Shown in pieces: positions 17,102-26,349 of a stretch of DNA of 52,716 bases; position 1 is the first letter of the stretch; each line of letters begins with the position of its first letter. The stretch is taken from the NCBI GenBank assembly GCA_947379975.1, contig CANCPF010000011.1, positions 1-52,716 of the forward strand. Direction: 5' to 3'. The notes beneath the pieces are model-generated. The model searched no databases and had not been told where the DNA came from. It saw only the letters and a program-made list of their open reading frames with translations. Made by a program: the position numbers and the translations under genes. This DNA is from Methylophilaceae bacterium. GTDB lineage: Bacteria; Pseudomonadota; Gammaproteobacteria; Burkholderiales; Methylophilaceae.

Positions 17102-18580
17102 ATGAAAACTGAACAAAAGTCAGCCAATACCAGCAAAATATTAGGCTCACATTTTACTGCGGCGACAGAAACATTATTGATGCCTGCTAGCCTTGATGTC
17201 GCTAAATTGCAAAATGTGTTGGGCGATATGATGTCGCACAAAATAGATTATGCTGATTTATATTTTCAATACAGCCGCAGTGAAAGTTGGGGCTTAGAAG
17301 AAGGTCAGGTTAAATCTGGCAACTTCTCTATTGACCAAGGTGTGGGCGTGCGTGCCGTAAGTGGTGAAAAAACTGCTTTCGCCTACTCAGACGACATTAC
17401 CTTAAGCGCTTTGCAAGAAGCAGCAAAAGCCACCAAAGCAATTGCCAGCTTAGGCGGTGAACAAACGGCTAGCCACACCGCCATCAAGCGTAATGCACCA
17501 CAGCTTTATGTGCCACAAGATCCAATCGCCTCACTTTCTGCTGATGCGAAAGTAAAATTACTCGAACGCCTAGAATCTTTTGCCAGACAAATAGATCCGC
17601 GTATTTCACAAGTCACAGCCTCTATCGCCGGTGAATATGAAGTGGTCATGGTGGTCCGACATGACGGCATAATGGCGGCAGATGTACGTCCATTGGTGCG
17701 CTTATCCATTAACGTAATCGCTGAAAGTAACGGCCGCCGTGAGCAAGGTTCTAGCGGTGGTGGTGGCAGATTTGATTACAGCTATTTCACCGATGATGTC
17801 TTACATGATTACGCGAAAAAGGCTGTACATCAAGCACTAATCAACCTAGATGCGCGCCCTGCTCCAGCCGGCAGCATGACCGTGGTTTTAGGCGCTGGCT
17901 GGCCTGGCATTTTATTACATGAAGCGATTGGTCACGGTTTAGAAGGCGACTTCAACCGCAAAGGTAGCTCAGCATTTAGCAACATGATAGGCCAGCAAGT
18001 GGCGGCACGCGGCATTACCATTGTTGATGACGGCACCCTTCAAGACCGTCGCGGCTCACTGAGTATGGACGATGAAGGTAATCCAACTAGCCGAACAGTG
18101 TTGATTGAAGACGGCATTTTACGTGGCTATATTCAAGATACACTAAATGCACGCCTAATGAATATGCCACTCACAGGCAATGCGCGGCGCGAAAGTTACG
18201 CTCATATGCCTATGCCACGCATGACCAACACTTATATGCTAAACGGCACAATACCGCCTGAAGAAATTATCAAATCGGTTAAAAAAGGCTTATACGCGGC
18301 CAATTTTGGTGGCGGCCAAGTAGATATTACCAGCGGAAAATTTGTCTTCAGCGCCTCAGAAGCCTACATGATAGAAGATGGCAAAATAACCTACCCAGTC
18401 AAAGGCGCAACTTTAATCGGTAATGGTCCAGAAGTGCTAAAACGCGTATCGATGATAGGCAATGATATGGCGTTAGATAGCGGCGTAGGCACTTGCGGCA
18501 AAGAAGGCCAAAGTGTGCCGGTCGGTGTCGGCCAGCCTACGCTTAAAATTGATGCTTTAACTGTTGGTGGCACTGCATAA
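17102..18580 (+). CDS. tldD: Metalloprotease TldD
   Basis: This 492-residue protein has the TldD zinc motif LLHEAIGHGLEGD (HExxxH) near residue 272, and the family N-terminal region VGVRAVSGEKTAFAYSD near 81-97. The C-terminus has GTCGKEGQSVPVGVGQPTL. TldD works with TldE/PmbA as a heterodimer that degrades unfolded peptides, matures ribosomal peptides such as microcin B17 and cleaves CcdA. No pmbA gene is in this window. The N-terminus is about 12-20 residues longer than in E. coli, and a later Met (MPASLDVAKLQ) is a possible start. The next gene, mfd, is separated by a long hairpin. Confidence 0.94.
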   Translation: MKTEQKSANTSKILGSHFTAATETLLMPASLDVAKLQNVLGDMMSHKIDYADLYFQYSRSESWGLEEGQVKSGNFSIDQGVGVRAVSGEKTAFAYSDDITLSALQEAAKATKAIASLGGEQTASHTAIKRNAPQLYVPQDPIASLSADAKVKLLERLESFARQIDPRISQVTASIAGEYEVVMVVRHDGIMAADVRPLVRLSINVIAESNGRREQGSSGGGGRFDYSYFTDDVLHDYAKKAVHQALINLDARPAPAGSMTVVLGAGWPGILLHEAIGHGLEGDFNRKGSSAFSNMIGQQVAARGITIVDDGTLQDRRGSLSMDDEGNPTSRTVLIEDGILRGYIQDTLNARLMNMPLTGNARRESYAHMPMPRMTNTYMLNGTIPPEEIIKSVKKGLYAANFGGGQVDITSGKFVFSASEAYMIEDGKITYPVKGATLIGNGPEVLKRVSMIGNDMALDSGVGTCGKEGQSVPVGVGQPTLKIDALTVGGTA

Positions 18581-18604
18581 CTTTTCATACATAAAACATC
18601 CAAC

Positions 18605-18645
18605 TATAACGGTTACGACTTAAATATTAAGCAGTAACCGTTATA
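18605..18645. promoter_or_regulatory. Perfect 12-bp inverted repeat upstream of mfd
   Basis: TATAACGGTTAC (18605-18616) and GTAACCGTTATA (18634-18645) are exact inverted copies 17 bases apart, with an inner CTTAA/TTAAG pair. The right arm overlaps a consensus -10 box. It fits an operator over the mfd promoter or a hairpin ending tldD transcripts, though no U-run follows. Confidence 0.65.
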
Positions 18646-18647
18646 AT
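18642..18647 (+). promoter_or_regulatory. Predicted mfd -10 box
   Basis: TATAAT here is a perfect sigma-70 -10 element. Transcription would start near 18654, only about 12 bases before the mfd ATG, leaving almost no leader. The best -35 candidate, CTTAAA at 18619-18624 (17-bp spacing), is poor, so the site is uncertain. Confidence 0.4.
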
Positions 18648-18665
18648 CAAACGCCTAAATATTGC

Positions 18666-21600
18666 ATGTCAACTAATCCCATAGCATTCAAAATCTCACC
18701 TATGACGCAAACTTCGCTAGCCATTCCAAAAACAGGTCAATTAAACCGTGTTGAACTTTCTACCAATGGCGAAGATGGCTTAGCACTAGCCGAGTTGGCG
18801 CTTAAACTTAAAGCTACCAGTCCAGGAAAACCGCTGGTGATTATCACCGCCAATGCGTTTGATGCACAGCGCTTGCTGGAAGAAATCCCCTATTTTGCGC
18901 CTACACTCACAGTCAATTTACTACCAGACTGGGAAACGTTGCCCTACGACCAGTTTTCCCCGCATCCGGACTTAATCTCGGATAGATTAACTACGCTTTA
19001 TCTAATTAGCCAAAATGCTTGTGATGTGATTATCGTGCCACTTTCTACGGCGCTGATACGTTTAAGTCCAAAAGCCTATTTAAGCGCAAATACCTTCATG
19101 CTTAAAAAAGGCCAGATACTTGATACTGAAGCGCTGAGACGCCAATGTGCTGAAGCTGGCTATCATCATGTAAGCCAAGTAATATCACATGGTGAATTTA
19201 GTGTGCGTGGTGGTCTAGTCGATTTATTTCCTATGGGTTCTGCACTGCCCTACCGTATCGATTTATTTGATAACGAAATTGAATCGATACGCACATTTGA
19301 TGTAGATACGCAGCGTAGTCTTTACCCAGTACCAGAAATTAGGTTATTGCCAGCGCGTGAATTTCCTTTAGATGAAAGCGGCATTGCGCAATTCCGAGGC
19401 CAATTTAGGGAAACTTTTGAAGGTGACCCGCAGCGCGCCAAGATTTATAAAGATGTGAGTAAAGGTATCGCCACCGGCGGGATTGAGTGGTATTTACCGC
19501 TATTTTTTGAGCAAACGGCGACTTTTCTTGATTACCTACCAGCAGATTGTTTACTGTGTTTGCATGGTGATTTAGACCACAGCGCACAGCAGTTTTGGCG
19601 TGAAGCACAAGCGCGTTATCGCAACTTGGCGCACGATGCTGAACGACCATTAGTGATCCCTGAAAAATTACTGATTAAAACTGAAGATTTTTTCAGCGCT
19701 ACACATCAATTTAGCCGTTTATCACTAAGCACCATTAGCCAGTCAACTGGCCTGCCTGCACTCGACATCGAACGCCGTGCCGAACAGCCTTTGCACAAAC
19801 TACAAGCTTATATTGCCGAGTTTTCCGGACGCATTTTAATTGCCGCCGAAAGCCTAGGCCGCCGCGAAACCATCTCGCAACTATTTGCTGACCACGGCAT
19901 AAAACCCGCCATGATAGAAACATGGGCAGAGTTTGTTGATTCCAAAGAAAAAGTCATGTTGGGCGTTTCACCTTTGCATCATGGCTTTCGCCTTGAAAGT
20001 AAAACGGCCAGTAAGTCAGTCGCAGTTATTACCGAAGCTGAGCTTTACGCTGCCACCGTCCGCCAGCAACGTCGCCGCGAAAAAGAAAAAGCACGTAGCA
20101 CTGAAGGCATGCTCAAAGATTTATCTGAGCTGCGTATGGACGACCCAGTAGTGCATGAGCAACACGGCGTTGGCCGCTATAAAGGCTTGGTAAATTTAGA
20201 TTTTGGCGAAGGCGAAACCGAGCTTTTACTGCTGGAATATTTTGGCGACGATAAGCTTTACGTGCCAGTTTCGCAGCTATTTTTAATCTCACGTTATTCA
20301 GGTGGCCCACCAGAATCTGCACCGCTACATCGCTTAGGCAGCGGTAATTGGGAAAAAGCCAAGAAGAAAGCCCTTAAACAAATTCGCGATACTGCCGCTG
20401 AGTTATTGAATTTGTACGCACAACGCGCGTCACGCCGTGGCCATGCATTTACTTTAAGTTTGCACGATTATGAATCGTTCTGCGAAGGCTTTCCGTTTGA
20501 AGAAACGCCAGATCAGTTAGAAGCCATTGAAAACGTCATCAAAGATATGCAATCAGGTCGCCCGATGGATAGGCTGGTTTGCGGTGATGTAGGCTTTGGT
20601 AAAACAGAAGTAGCGCTACGTGCCGCTTTTGTTGCGGTAATGGGCGGCAGGCAAGTAGCGGTGCTAGTACCAACTACGCTGTTGGCTGAGCAACATTTTA
20701 ATAACTTTAAAGATCGCTTTGCCGATTGGCCAATTAAGATTGCGGAAATCTCACGTTTTAGAACAGCAAAAGAGCAAAAAGAAGCGTTGGCTGGTTTAGA
20801 AGCTGGGCAAATCGATATTATTATCGGTACGCACCGTTTGATTCAAAAAGATGTGAAGTTCAAAAATCTAGGTTTAGTGGTGCTAGATGAAGAACACCGT
20901 TTTGGGGTGCGTCAAAAAGAGCAGTTAAAAGCCTTACGTGCTGAAGTCGATATTCTAACGCTAACCGCTACGCCGATACCGCGAACTTTGAGTATGGCGA
21001 TGGAAGGCTTGCGTGAATTTTCTATTATCAGTACGCCACCGCAAAAACGCTTAAGCATCAAAACTTTCCATACAGACTATTCTGAAGGCATTATTCGTGA
21101 AGCGGCTATGCGTGAATTCAAGCGTGGCGGCCAAGTGTATTTCTTACATAATGAAGTGGATACCATCCATTCTATGCGTGAGAAACTAGAGCGTATTCTG
21201 CCCGATGCACGCATTGCGGTTGCACATGGCCAGTTACGTGAACGCGAACTTGAACACGTGATGCGTGATTTTTATAATCAGCGTTTCAACCTATTACTTT
21301 GCACCACTATTATTGAAACAGGCATCGACGTACCAACGGCCAATACCATTATTCTTAATAAAGCCGATATGTTTGGCCTAGCGCAAATGCACCAATTACG
21401 CGGTCGTGTAGGTCGTTCGCATCATCAAGCTTACGCATATTTACTCACAGATCCGGATCGTAAAATTACCGTGCAAGCGCAAAAACGCTTAGATGCCATT
21501 CAACTGATGGAAGACTTAGGCGCAGGTTTTCACCTAGCCATGCACGATTTAGAAATTCGTGGTGCGGGTGAATTATTAGGTGATAGTCAAAGTGGTGAAA

Positions 21601-22130
21601 TGCAAGAAATTGGTTTTCATTTATATTCAGACATGCTCAGCCATGCAGTTAAGCAGCTAAAAGCAGGCAAAGAACCAGACTTAAATGCGCCATTAGGCGT
21701 AACGACTGAAATTAATCTGCATACGCCAGCATTATTGCCCACCAAATATTGCCAAGATGTGCATGAGCGTTTAGTAATTTACAAGCGTCTGGCCAATTGT
21801 AATGATGATGAAGCGCTAGATAATATGCAGGAAGAGCTAATAGATCGTTTTGGTTTATTGCCCGAACAAGGCGAGGCGCTAATCGCCTGCCACAGACTAA
21901 GAATCGCCGGGAAAGCCATCGGCATTGTGAAAATTGATGCGAGCTCTGAGGCTATTCAATTACAATTTAACGCGAATGCAGATTTAGACCCAACCAAGCT
22001 CATTGCCTTATTGCAGCGCGACCGACGTTGTCGCATGAATGGGCCAGATAAAATTAGAATGACGGTGAATTTAGAAGATATTAATCAACGCGCTGATTTT
22101 GTAAAAGTATTATTAAAAGAGTTTGTTTAG
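18666..22130 (+). CDS. mfd: Transcription-repair coupling factor Mfd
   Basis: This 1154-residue protein matches E. coli Mfd (1148). In order it has an N-terminal UvrB-like region with LLPDWETLPYDQFSPH, an RNA polymerase interaction domain around DPVVHEQHGVGRYKGL, and a RecG-like translocase with Walker A GDVGFGKTEVALRA and box II LDEEHRFGV. Motif VI is in HQLRGRVGRSHHQAYAY, and a C-terminal TRCF domain follows. It removes RNA polymerase stalled at lesions and recruits UvrA. The ATG at 18666 has no Shine-Dalgarno. A second in-frame ATG at 18702 also lacks one. It lies downstream of tldD and upstream of dedA. Confidence 0.97.
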   Translation: MSTNPIAFKISPMTQTSLAIPKTGQLNRVELSTNGEDGLALAELALKLKATSPGKPLVIITANAFDAQRLLEEIPYFAPTLTVNLLPDWETLPYDQFSPHPDLISDRLTTLYLISQNACDVIIVPLSTALIRLSPKAYLSANTFMLKKGQILDTEALRRQCAEAGYHHVSQVISHGEFSVRGGLVDLFPMGSALPYRIDLFDNEIESIRTFDVDTQRSLYPVPEIRLLPAREFPLDESGIAQFRGQFRETFEGDPQRAKIYKDVSKGIATGGIEWYLPLFFEQTATFLDYLPADCLLCLHGDLDHSAQQFWREAQARYRNLAHDAERPLVIPEKLLIKTEDFFSATHQFSRLSLSTISQSTGLPALDIERRAEQPLHKLQAYIAEFSGRILIAAESLGRRETISQLFADHGIKPAMIETWAEFVDSKEKVMLGVSPLHHGFRLESKTASKSVAVITEAELYAATVRQQRRREKEKARSTEGMLKDLSELRMDDPVVHEQHGVGRYKGLVNLDFGEGETELLLLEYFGDDKLYVPVSQLFLISRYSGGPPESAPLHRLGSGNWEKAKKKALKQIRDTAAELLNLYAQRASRRGHAFTLSLHDYESFCEGFPFEETPDQLEAIENVIKDMQSGRPMDRLVCGDVGFGKTEVALRAAFVAVMGGRQVAVLVPTTLLAEQHFNNFKDRFADWPIKIAEISRFRTAKEQKEALAGLEAGQIDIIIGTHRLIQKDVKFKNLGLVVLDEEHRFGVRQKEQLKALRAEVDILTLTATPIPRTLSMAMEGLREFSIISTPPQKRLSIKTFHTDYSEGIIREAAMREFKRGGQVYFLHNEVDTIHSMREKLERILPDARIAVAHGQLRERELEHVMRDFYNQRFNLLLCTTIIETGIDVPTANTIILNKADMFGLAQMHQLRGRVGRSHHQAYAYLLTDPDRKITVQAQKRLDAIQLMEDLGAGFHLAMHDLEIRGAGELLGDSQSGEMQEIGFHLYSDMLSHAVKQLKAGKEPDLNAPLGVTTEINLHTPALLPTKYCQDVHERLVIYKRLANCNDDEALDNMQEELIDRFGLLPEQGEALIACHRLRIAGKAIGIVKIDASSEAIQLQFNANADLDPTKLIALLQRDRRCRMNGPDKIRMTVNLEDINQRADFVKVLLKEFV

Positions 22131-22169
22131 TAGGTAAAAAATTAACTATTCTAAAATTAGAAAGAAGCT

Positions 22170-22787
22170 ATGTTAGAAAAACTAATCACAATTATCGCCG
22201 CTTGGATTATGAGCGTTATCTCAACCATGGGTTATGGCGGTATCATTTTACTGATGGCCATAGAGTCGGCCTGCATTCCGCTGCCTTCTGAAATCATTAT
22301 GCCATTTGCTGGTTTTTTAGTATTTAAAGGTGAAATGAACTTATGGTTAGTGGCCTTAGCCGGTGCAATCGGTTGCGTAGTAGGTTCTATTCCAGCTTAT
22401 TATGTGGGAATGTTTGGCGGCAGGCCGCTGGCAGAAAAGTATGGGAAATATATATTACTCTCTAAAAGAGATCTGGATTATGCCGACCATTTATTTGAGA
22501 AACATGGCGAAATCATTATTTTTGTAGCACGCATGCTACCGGCCATACGGACTTTTATTGCCTTCCCCGCTGGTGTAGTGCGAATGAATATGCCTAAATT
22601 TATATTTTATACGTTTGTCGGCTCGTTTATTTGGTGCGCTTTATTGGCTTATGCTGGTATGAAATTTGGTGAGAACTGGGTGAGTCTAAAAGTGTATTTC
22701 CATGAGTTTCATTATTTAATTGCGCTGGCTGGCTTATTGTTTATAGCCTGGTATGTGGGTAGGCACTTTAAGCAAGAAAGCCAATAG
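22170..22787 (+). CDS. DedA family membrane protein
   Basis: This 205-residue polytopic protein has about five hydrophobic segments. It has the DedA (SNARE-associated/VTT) hallmarks: ESACIPLPSEIIMPFAG near 31-47, a GGRPLAEKYGKY loop near 83-94, and FVARMLPAIRTFIAFPAG near 117-134. DedA proteins are undecaprenyl-phosphate or phospholipid flippases or transporters linked to membrane energetics. Which lipid this one handles cannot be told. AGAAAG precedes the ATG. It follows mfd by 39 bp and converges on the helicase genes across a long hairpin. Confidence 0.9.
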   Translation: MLEKLITIIAAWIMSVISTMGYGGIILLMAIESACIPLPSEIIMPFAGFLVFKGEMNLWLVALAGAIGCVVGSIPAYYVGMFGGRPLAEKYGKYILLSKRDLDYADHLFEKHGEIIIFVARMLPAIRTFIAFPAGVVRMNMPKFIFYTFVGSFIWCALLAYAGMKFGENWVSLKVYFHEFHYLIALAGLLFIAWYVGRHFKQESQ

Positions 22788-22807
22788 CAGTGAATTTCTG
22801 CTGAGTA

Positions 22808-22844
22808 TTTTTATAGCCACAGCATAGAGCTGTGCCTATAAAAA
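22808..22844. terminator. Long hairpin between convergent dedA and helicase genes
   Basis: The arms at 22808-22823 and 22829-22844 pair over 16 bp with one mismatch around a 5-base loop; the inner part is CACAGC/GCTGTG. It is symmetric, and each transcript would read U-rich, stem, A-rich, so it lacks the U-run after the stem of a normal intrinsic terminator. It may be a bidirectional stop or RNA-stabilising hairpin, or a dispersed palindromic repeat. Confidence 0.55.
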
Positions 22845-22848
22845 ACAC

Positions 22849-25800
22849 TCACAGCACAAACAGTTCTCCTGAACTTAAAAATAATACAGCGGTTTTAATT
22901 TTCCAGCCTTCACCAACAAATAAGCTTTCATAACGAGCTAATTGTGGACGATGTTGCTCTGCCGCCACTGGCAAATCTAGCTTTTCACCTGAAATACTGA
23001 GTTTGTAATCAACAATCCAGCGTATGTTTTCACCATTAACACACTCAATAAACGTCCGGTCTATCACATGATTTTTAAGGCCGCCATCAGTTGCCTGCAT
23101 CACACTGAACTCACTGGCCGCATTCGTGTGTTTTTGTAGCACCCATTGCCCTGCTGCGCTGGCTAAAGTTGTTTGTAAGGCAGCCAACACCTGTGCGGCG
23201 GATGACTGGCACACACTTGATGCATGACCTTGTAGCATCAACCATTTTTGCATCGCTGGCAAACAAGCTGCAAGGCGTTCGGCGCGCCAATCTTCTAAAC
23301 CACTGGCAGAAAATAAGGCCATATAAAGATGCGCCAGTATGCCGCAATGCCTTTGCATATCGGCGTTAATATTTGTACTGTCGATTGAGGACGCTTCACT
23401 ATCATATAACGACGTGACACTATTCGTAAAAATGCTGGTTTCATCACTAAATGTGTCTAGAAAATTGCCAGTTGATTGGCCAAAGAATTCACTACTATCC
23501 AGACGCTGCAATTGTGGCTTAAATTGGCTGATATCTAGCACTTCCGCATAGCCCGCAATACTTGCAATTGGCGCCGTGTTAATAAACTCAGCTTCTACCG
23601 CTGGCCACAATACTTTAAGCAAGGTTCTTGCGGCAGGTTTTACTTCACCTTTCTGATTAATTTTGACGCTGGCAATTAAATGTAATTGCCGCTGTGTACG
23701 GGTAGCTGCTACGTACAATAATCGCACTATTTCATTATCGTTACGCTCAGCCTCTAGATCTTTAAGAAATTGATAAACACTAGGTGCATTACTTGGCTTT
23801 GCTATAGCGTTAGAGCCAGATTTAGACGCGGATTTAGACACAATCCGGTTGAGCATTAATGGCGCTGCAATTAAATGCATTTGTTTATCTATCGTAACTT
23901 CTTGCCATAATACCAATTCGTTATCCGGGTTTCTTGGCGGGCGATTAAGCGCTGGTAAAATTACCGTATCAAACTCTAAACCTTTCGATTTATGGATGGT
24001 TAAAAACTGCAAGCTGTCATCAGCATCAAGATCGGGCTTGGCATAGAGCTTGGTCATACTTGCTTCTAGTGAAGCAATATCCAAATGTCCACTGCGGCTG
24101 ATTTTTTCAACCAAATCAAAAAATACCTGAATATCGCGATTATCACCGGCTTCCACCAAACATTTTCCGCCACCTAATTGTAGCCAAGTGCTTTCTAGCC
24201 AGCGGCGAATAGGCATACGACCTTGATGCTTAAAAGCTTCGGCCAGAATATTCTTCACATGCTTCAAACGTAGAAGGCCATCGGCAGTTAATTTTTGCAA
24301 GCGCGTTTCATCTTGCATCAGTTGCCAAATAGTGGCGCGATGATTATCAGCCGCCAGCGTGTGTAAGTCAGCCAAAGTTAATCCACACCAAGGTGCTCGA
24401 AGTATATTCAGCCAATGAATTCTATCGGCTCTATGATGCAACGCACAGGCTAGCGAAAATGCATCTTGTACCGTTTGCCTATCATTAAGATGTTCAATTT
24501 CCAATGCCTGAAATAATAATGTCGGATGATTGCGCCTAATCTCAGACACTAATTCTTTTAAATGGCTACGACTACGCACCAATACTGCAATTTTATTCGC
24601 GGGGTTATCTGCACGTAACTTTACGATTAAATTAGCGACATAACTTGCCTCTATCAGTTTGGCATTGATGCTTTCGGTGTCATCATCGTCTTCATTCGCT
24701 TCTAAAATAATGGGATGCAACACCATGCCATCACCGGCAATTTCTGCACGTGTAGCGGTAAATTCTCTATAACTAATAGCACCTTGGCGGATGTTATCAT
24801 TTGCTGGAAAAACTTGTTGAAATGCTTGATTAATCCAGCGCACCAGCTCAGGATGAGAGCGATTATTGCGGCTTAATTGCAAACGTGTCAGCGGTAAATG
24901 GCCAATACCAAACTGCGTAGCTTGCAAGAACAAGCTCACATCAGCTTTACGGAAACGATAAATAGATTGCATAGGATCACCTACACAAAATAAAGTGCGG
25001 CCATCATCCGGCTGCCAGCCTGCAATCAACTTTTCTATCAAACGCATTTGCACCGGGCTGGTATCTTGAAACTCATCTATCAATAAATGCGAGATTTTAT
25101 AATCAAGCTTAAGCGCTAAATCAGTCACGCCATTTTCATCCTCAAGCGCTTGTTGGGCACTTTGTGCAATTGCCACAAAATCAACTTCGCCAGCCGACTG
25201 AAACACCGCCCATAAATGCGTAGCTGCAAGGATTAAAAGCTTGGTGAGCGCTTGTATCACCAGCTGATTTTCTGCCACGGTTGTGATAGAAGGTAAATCT
25301 AAAATAGCGGCAATTGCTTGGTTATTTTCTAGCGTATTGATGATAGCGTAATAAGCATCTTTTTGGCTTTTACCTTCATCTGTCGCTGGGAAACCATTGG
25401 TTTTATTAATAGACTTTCTAAAAGTTTTATCAGTTTTAGTCAGTAAAAAATTGGCCAGCGCTTGCCACTCAATAAGATCTTCTGCATCCGCATGCAATTC
25501 AAACTGCCAATCCAGCAAAGGGGCAATGTCGGCATCTTCTGATAAATTAGCCGCTGCGTAACATGCTAGCGGCATCAGTGCAGATTGAACATTTGGCGTT
25601 AAAATACCGAGCACCACTTGCAAAGCTTCTGCTATTAAATGCTGCAAGGCGGCTTCAGTATTGCGTGACATTTCTTCAACGTCTAAGCCATGCATCTGAA
25701 CGGCAAGCGGCAACCATTGGTCACGTCGCGCCAGCATTTTTGCCAATAGCGCAATCAGCTTTTCGCTATTATTGTCAAAGTATCGCAGTGCAGTAGTCAC

Positions 25801-26349
25801 AACATCGTCAGGCTTGGTTTCCTGCATAATGTGCGCAATAGCACGACGCGCAGCGTCTAGATAATGCGGTTCGGTATCATCGCTCACCACAGGCTGGCCA
25901 CCGAATTTACTCAACAAGGGCATTTGGCGCGTTAAGCTGCTACAAAGCGCATCGATCGTTAGAATCCGCAAGCGACTAGGCTGCTCAATAATATCCCATT
26001 GCTTTGCTTGAGATTGCCGAAGTGCATCATTGGCTAAACCACGCGTTACCAGTTTGTGTGCGGCAGTTTCAGGCCTTTGATTTTGCGCATGCTCCAAACT
26101 CAATAAGATACGGTTACGCATTTCTGTGGCAGCTTTATTGGTAAAAGTTAGCGCAATAATTTCTTCAGGCTCGTTAACAATAGCTAATAATTTTAGGTAG
26201 CGCTGCGTTAATAGCTCAGTTTTTCCGGCACCCGCTGGCGCCTCTACAATAAAGGAACTCTCGTGATCTAACGCGCGTATACGGTTAAGGCTATCTAAAG
26301 CATTGAGGTCAGTCGTGTTTGAATCAGTTAAATCAATGTCAATAGTCAT
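22849..26349 (-). CDS. AddA-like UvrD-family helicase/exonuclease
   Basis: This 1166-residue SF1A helicase has Walker A APAGAGKT (37-44), motif Ia ALTFTNKAATEMRNRI, Walker B LLIDEFQDTSP, motif III GDPMQSIYRFRKAD, motif V LTIHKSKGLEFDTVILP and motif VI RLLYVAATRTQ. The C-terminus ends in a RecB-type nuclease core with VIDRTF and IVDYKLS, whose Asp and Lys residues are intact. This is the AddA/RecB-like subunit of a double-strand break resection enzyme. Its start overlaps the end of the partner gene in an ATGA junction, so translation is coupled. No RecBCD genes are in the window. I leave the symbol blank because this proteobacterial pair differs from Bacillus AddAB in its B subunit. Confidence 0.9.
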   Translation of the reverse strand: MTIDIDLTDSNTTDLNALDSLNRIRALDHESSFIVEAPAGAGKTELLTQRYLKLLAIVNEPEEIIALTFTNKAATEMRNRILLSLEHAQNQRPETAAHKLVTRGLANDALRQSQAKQWDIIEQPSRLRILTIDALCSSLTRQMPLLSKFGGQPVVSDDTEPHYLDAARRAIAHIMQETKPDDVVTTALRYFDNNSEKLIALLAKMLARRDQWLPLAVQMHGLDVEEMSRNTEAALQHLIAEALQVVLGILTPNVQSALMPLACYAAANLSEDADIAPLLDWQFELHADAEDLIEWQALANFLLTKTDKTFRKSINKTNGFPATDEGKSQKDAYYAIINTLENNQAIAAILDLPSITTVAENQLVIQALTKLLILAATHLWAVFQSAGEVDFVAIAQSAQQALEDENGVTDLALKLDYKISHLLIDEFQDTSPVQMRLIEKLIAGWQPDDGRTLFCVGDPMQSIYRFRKADVSLFLQATQFGIGHLPLTRLQLSRNNRSHPELVRWINQAFQQVFPANDNIRQGAISYREFTATRAEIAGDGMVLHPIILEANEDDDDTESINAKLIEASYVANLIVKLRADNPANKIAVLVRSRSHLKELVSEIRRNHPTLLFQALEIEHLNDRQTVQDAFSLACALHHRADRIHWLNILRAPWCGLTLADLHTLAADNHRATIWQLMQDETRLQKLTADGLLRLKHVKNILAEAFKHQGRMPIRRWLESTWLQLGGGKCLVEAGDNRDIQVFFDLVEKISRSGHLDIASLEASMTKLYAKPDLDADDSLQFLTIHKSKGLEFDTVILPALNRPPRNPDNELVLWQEVTIDKQMHLIAAPLMLNRIVSKSASKSGSNAIAKPSNAPSVYQFLKDLEAERNDNEIVRLLYVAATRTQRQLHLIASVKINQKGEVKPAARTLLKVLWPAVEAEFINTAPIASIAGYAEVLDISQFKPQLQRLDSSEFFGQSTGNFLDTFSDETSIFTNSVTSLYDSEASSIDSTNINADMQRHCGILAHLYMALFSASGLEDWRAERLAACLPAMQKWLMLQGHASSVCQSSAAQVLAALQTTLASAAGQWVLQKHTNAASEFSVMQATDGGLKNHVIDRTFIECVNGENIRWIVDYKLSISGEKLDLPVAAEQHRPQLARYESLFVGEGWKIKTAVLFLSSGELFVL

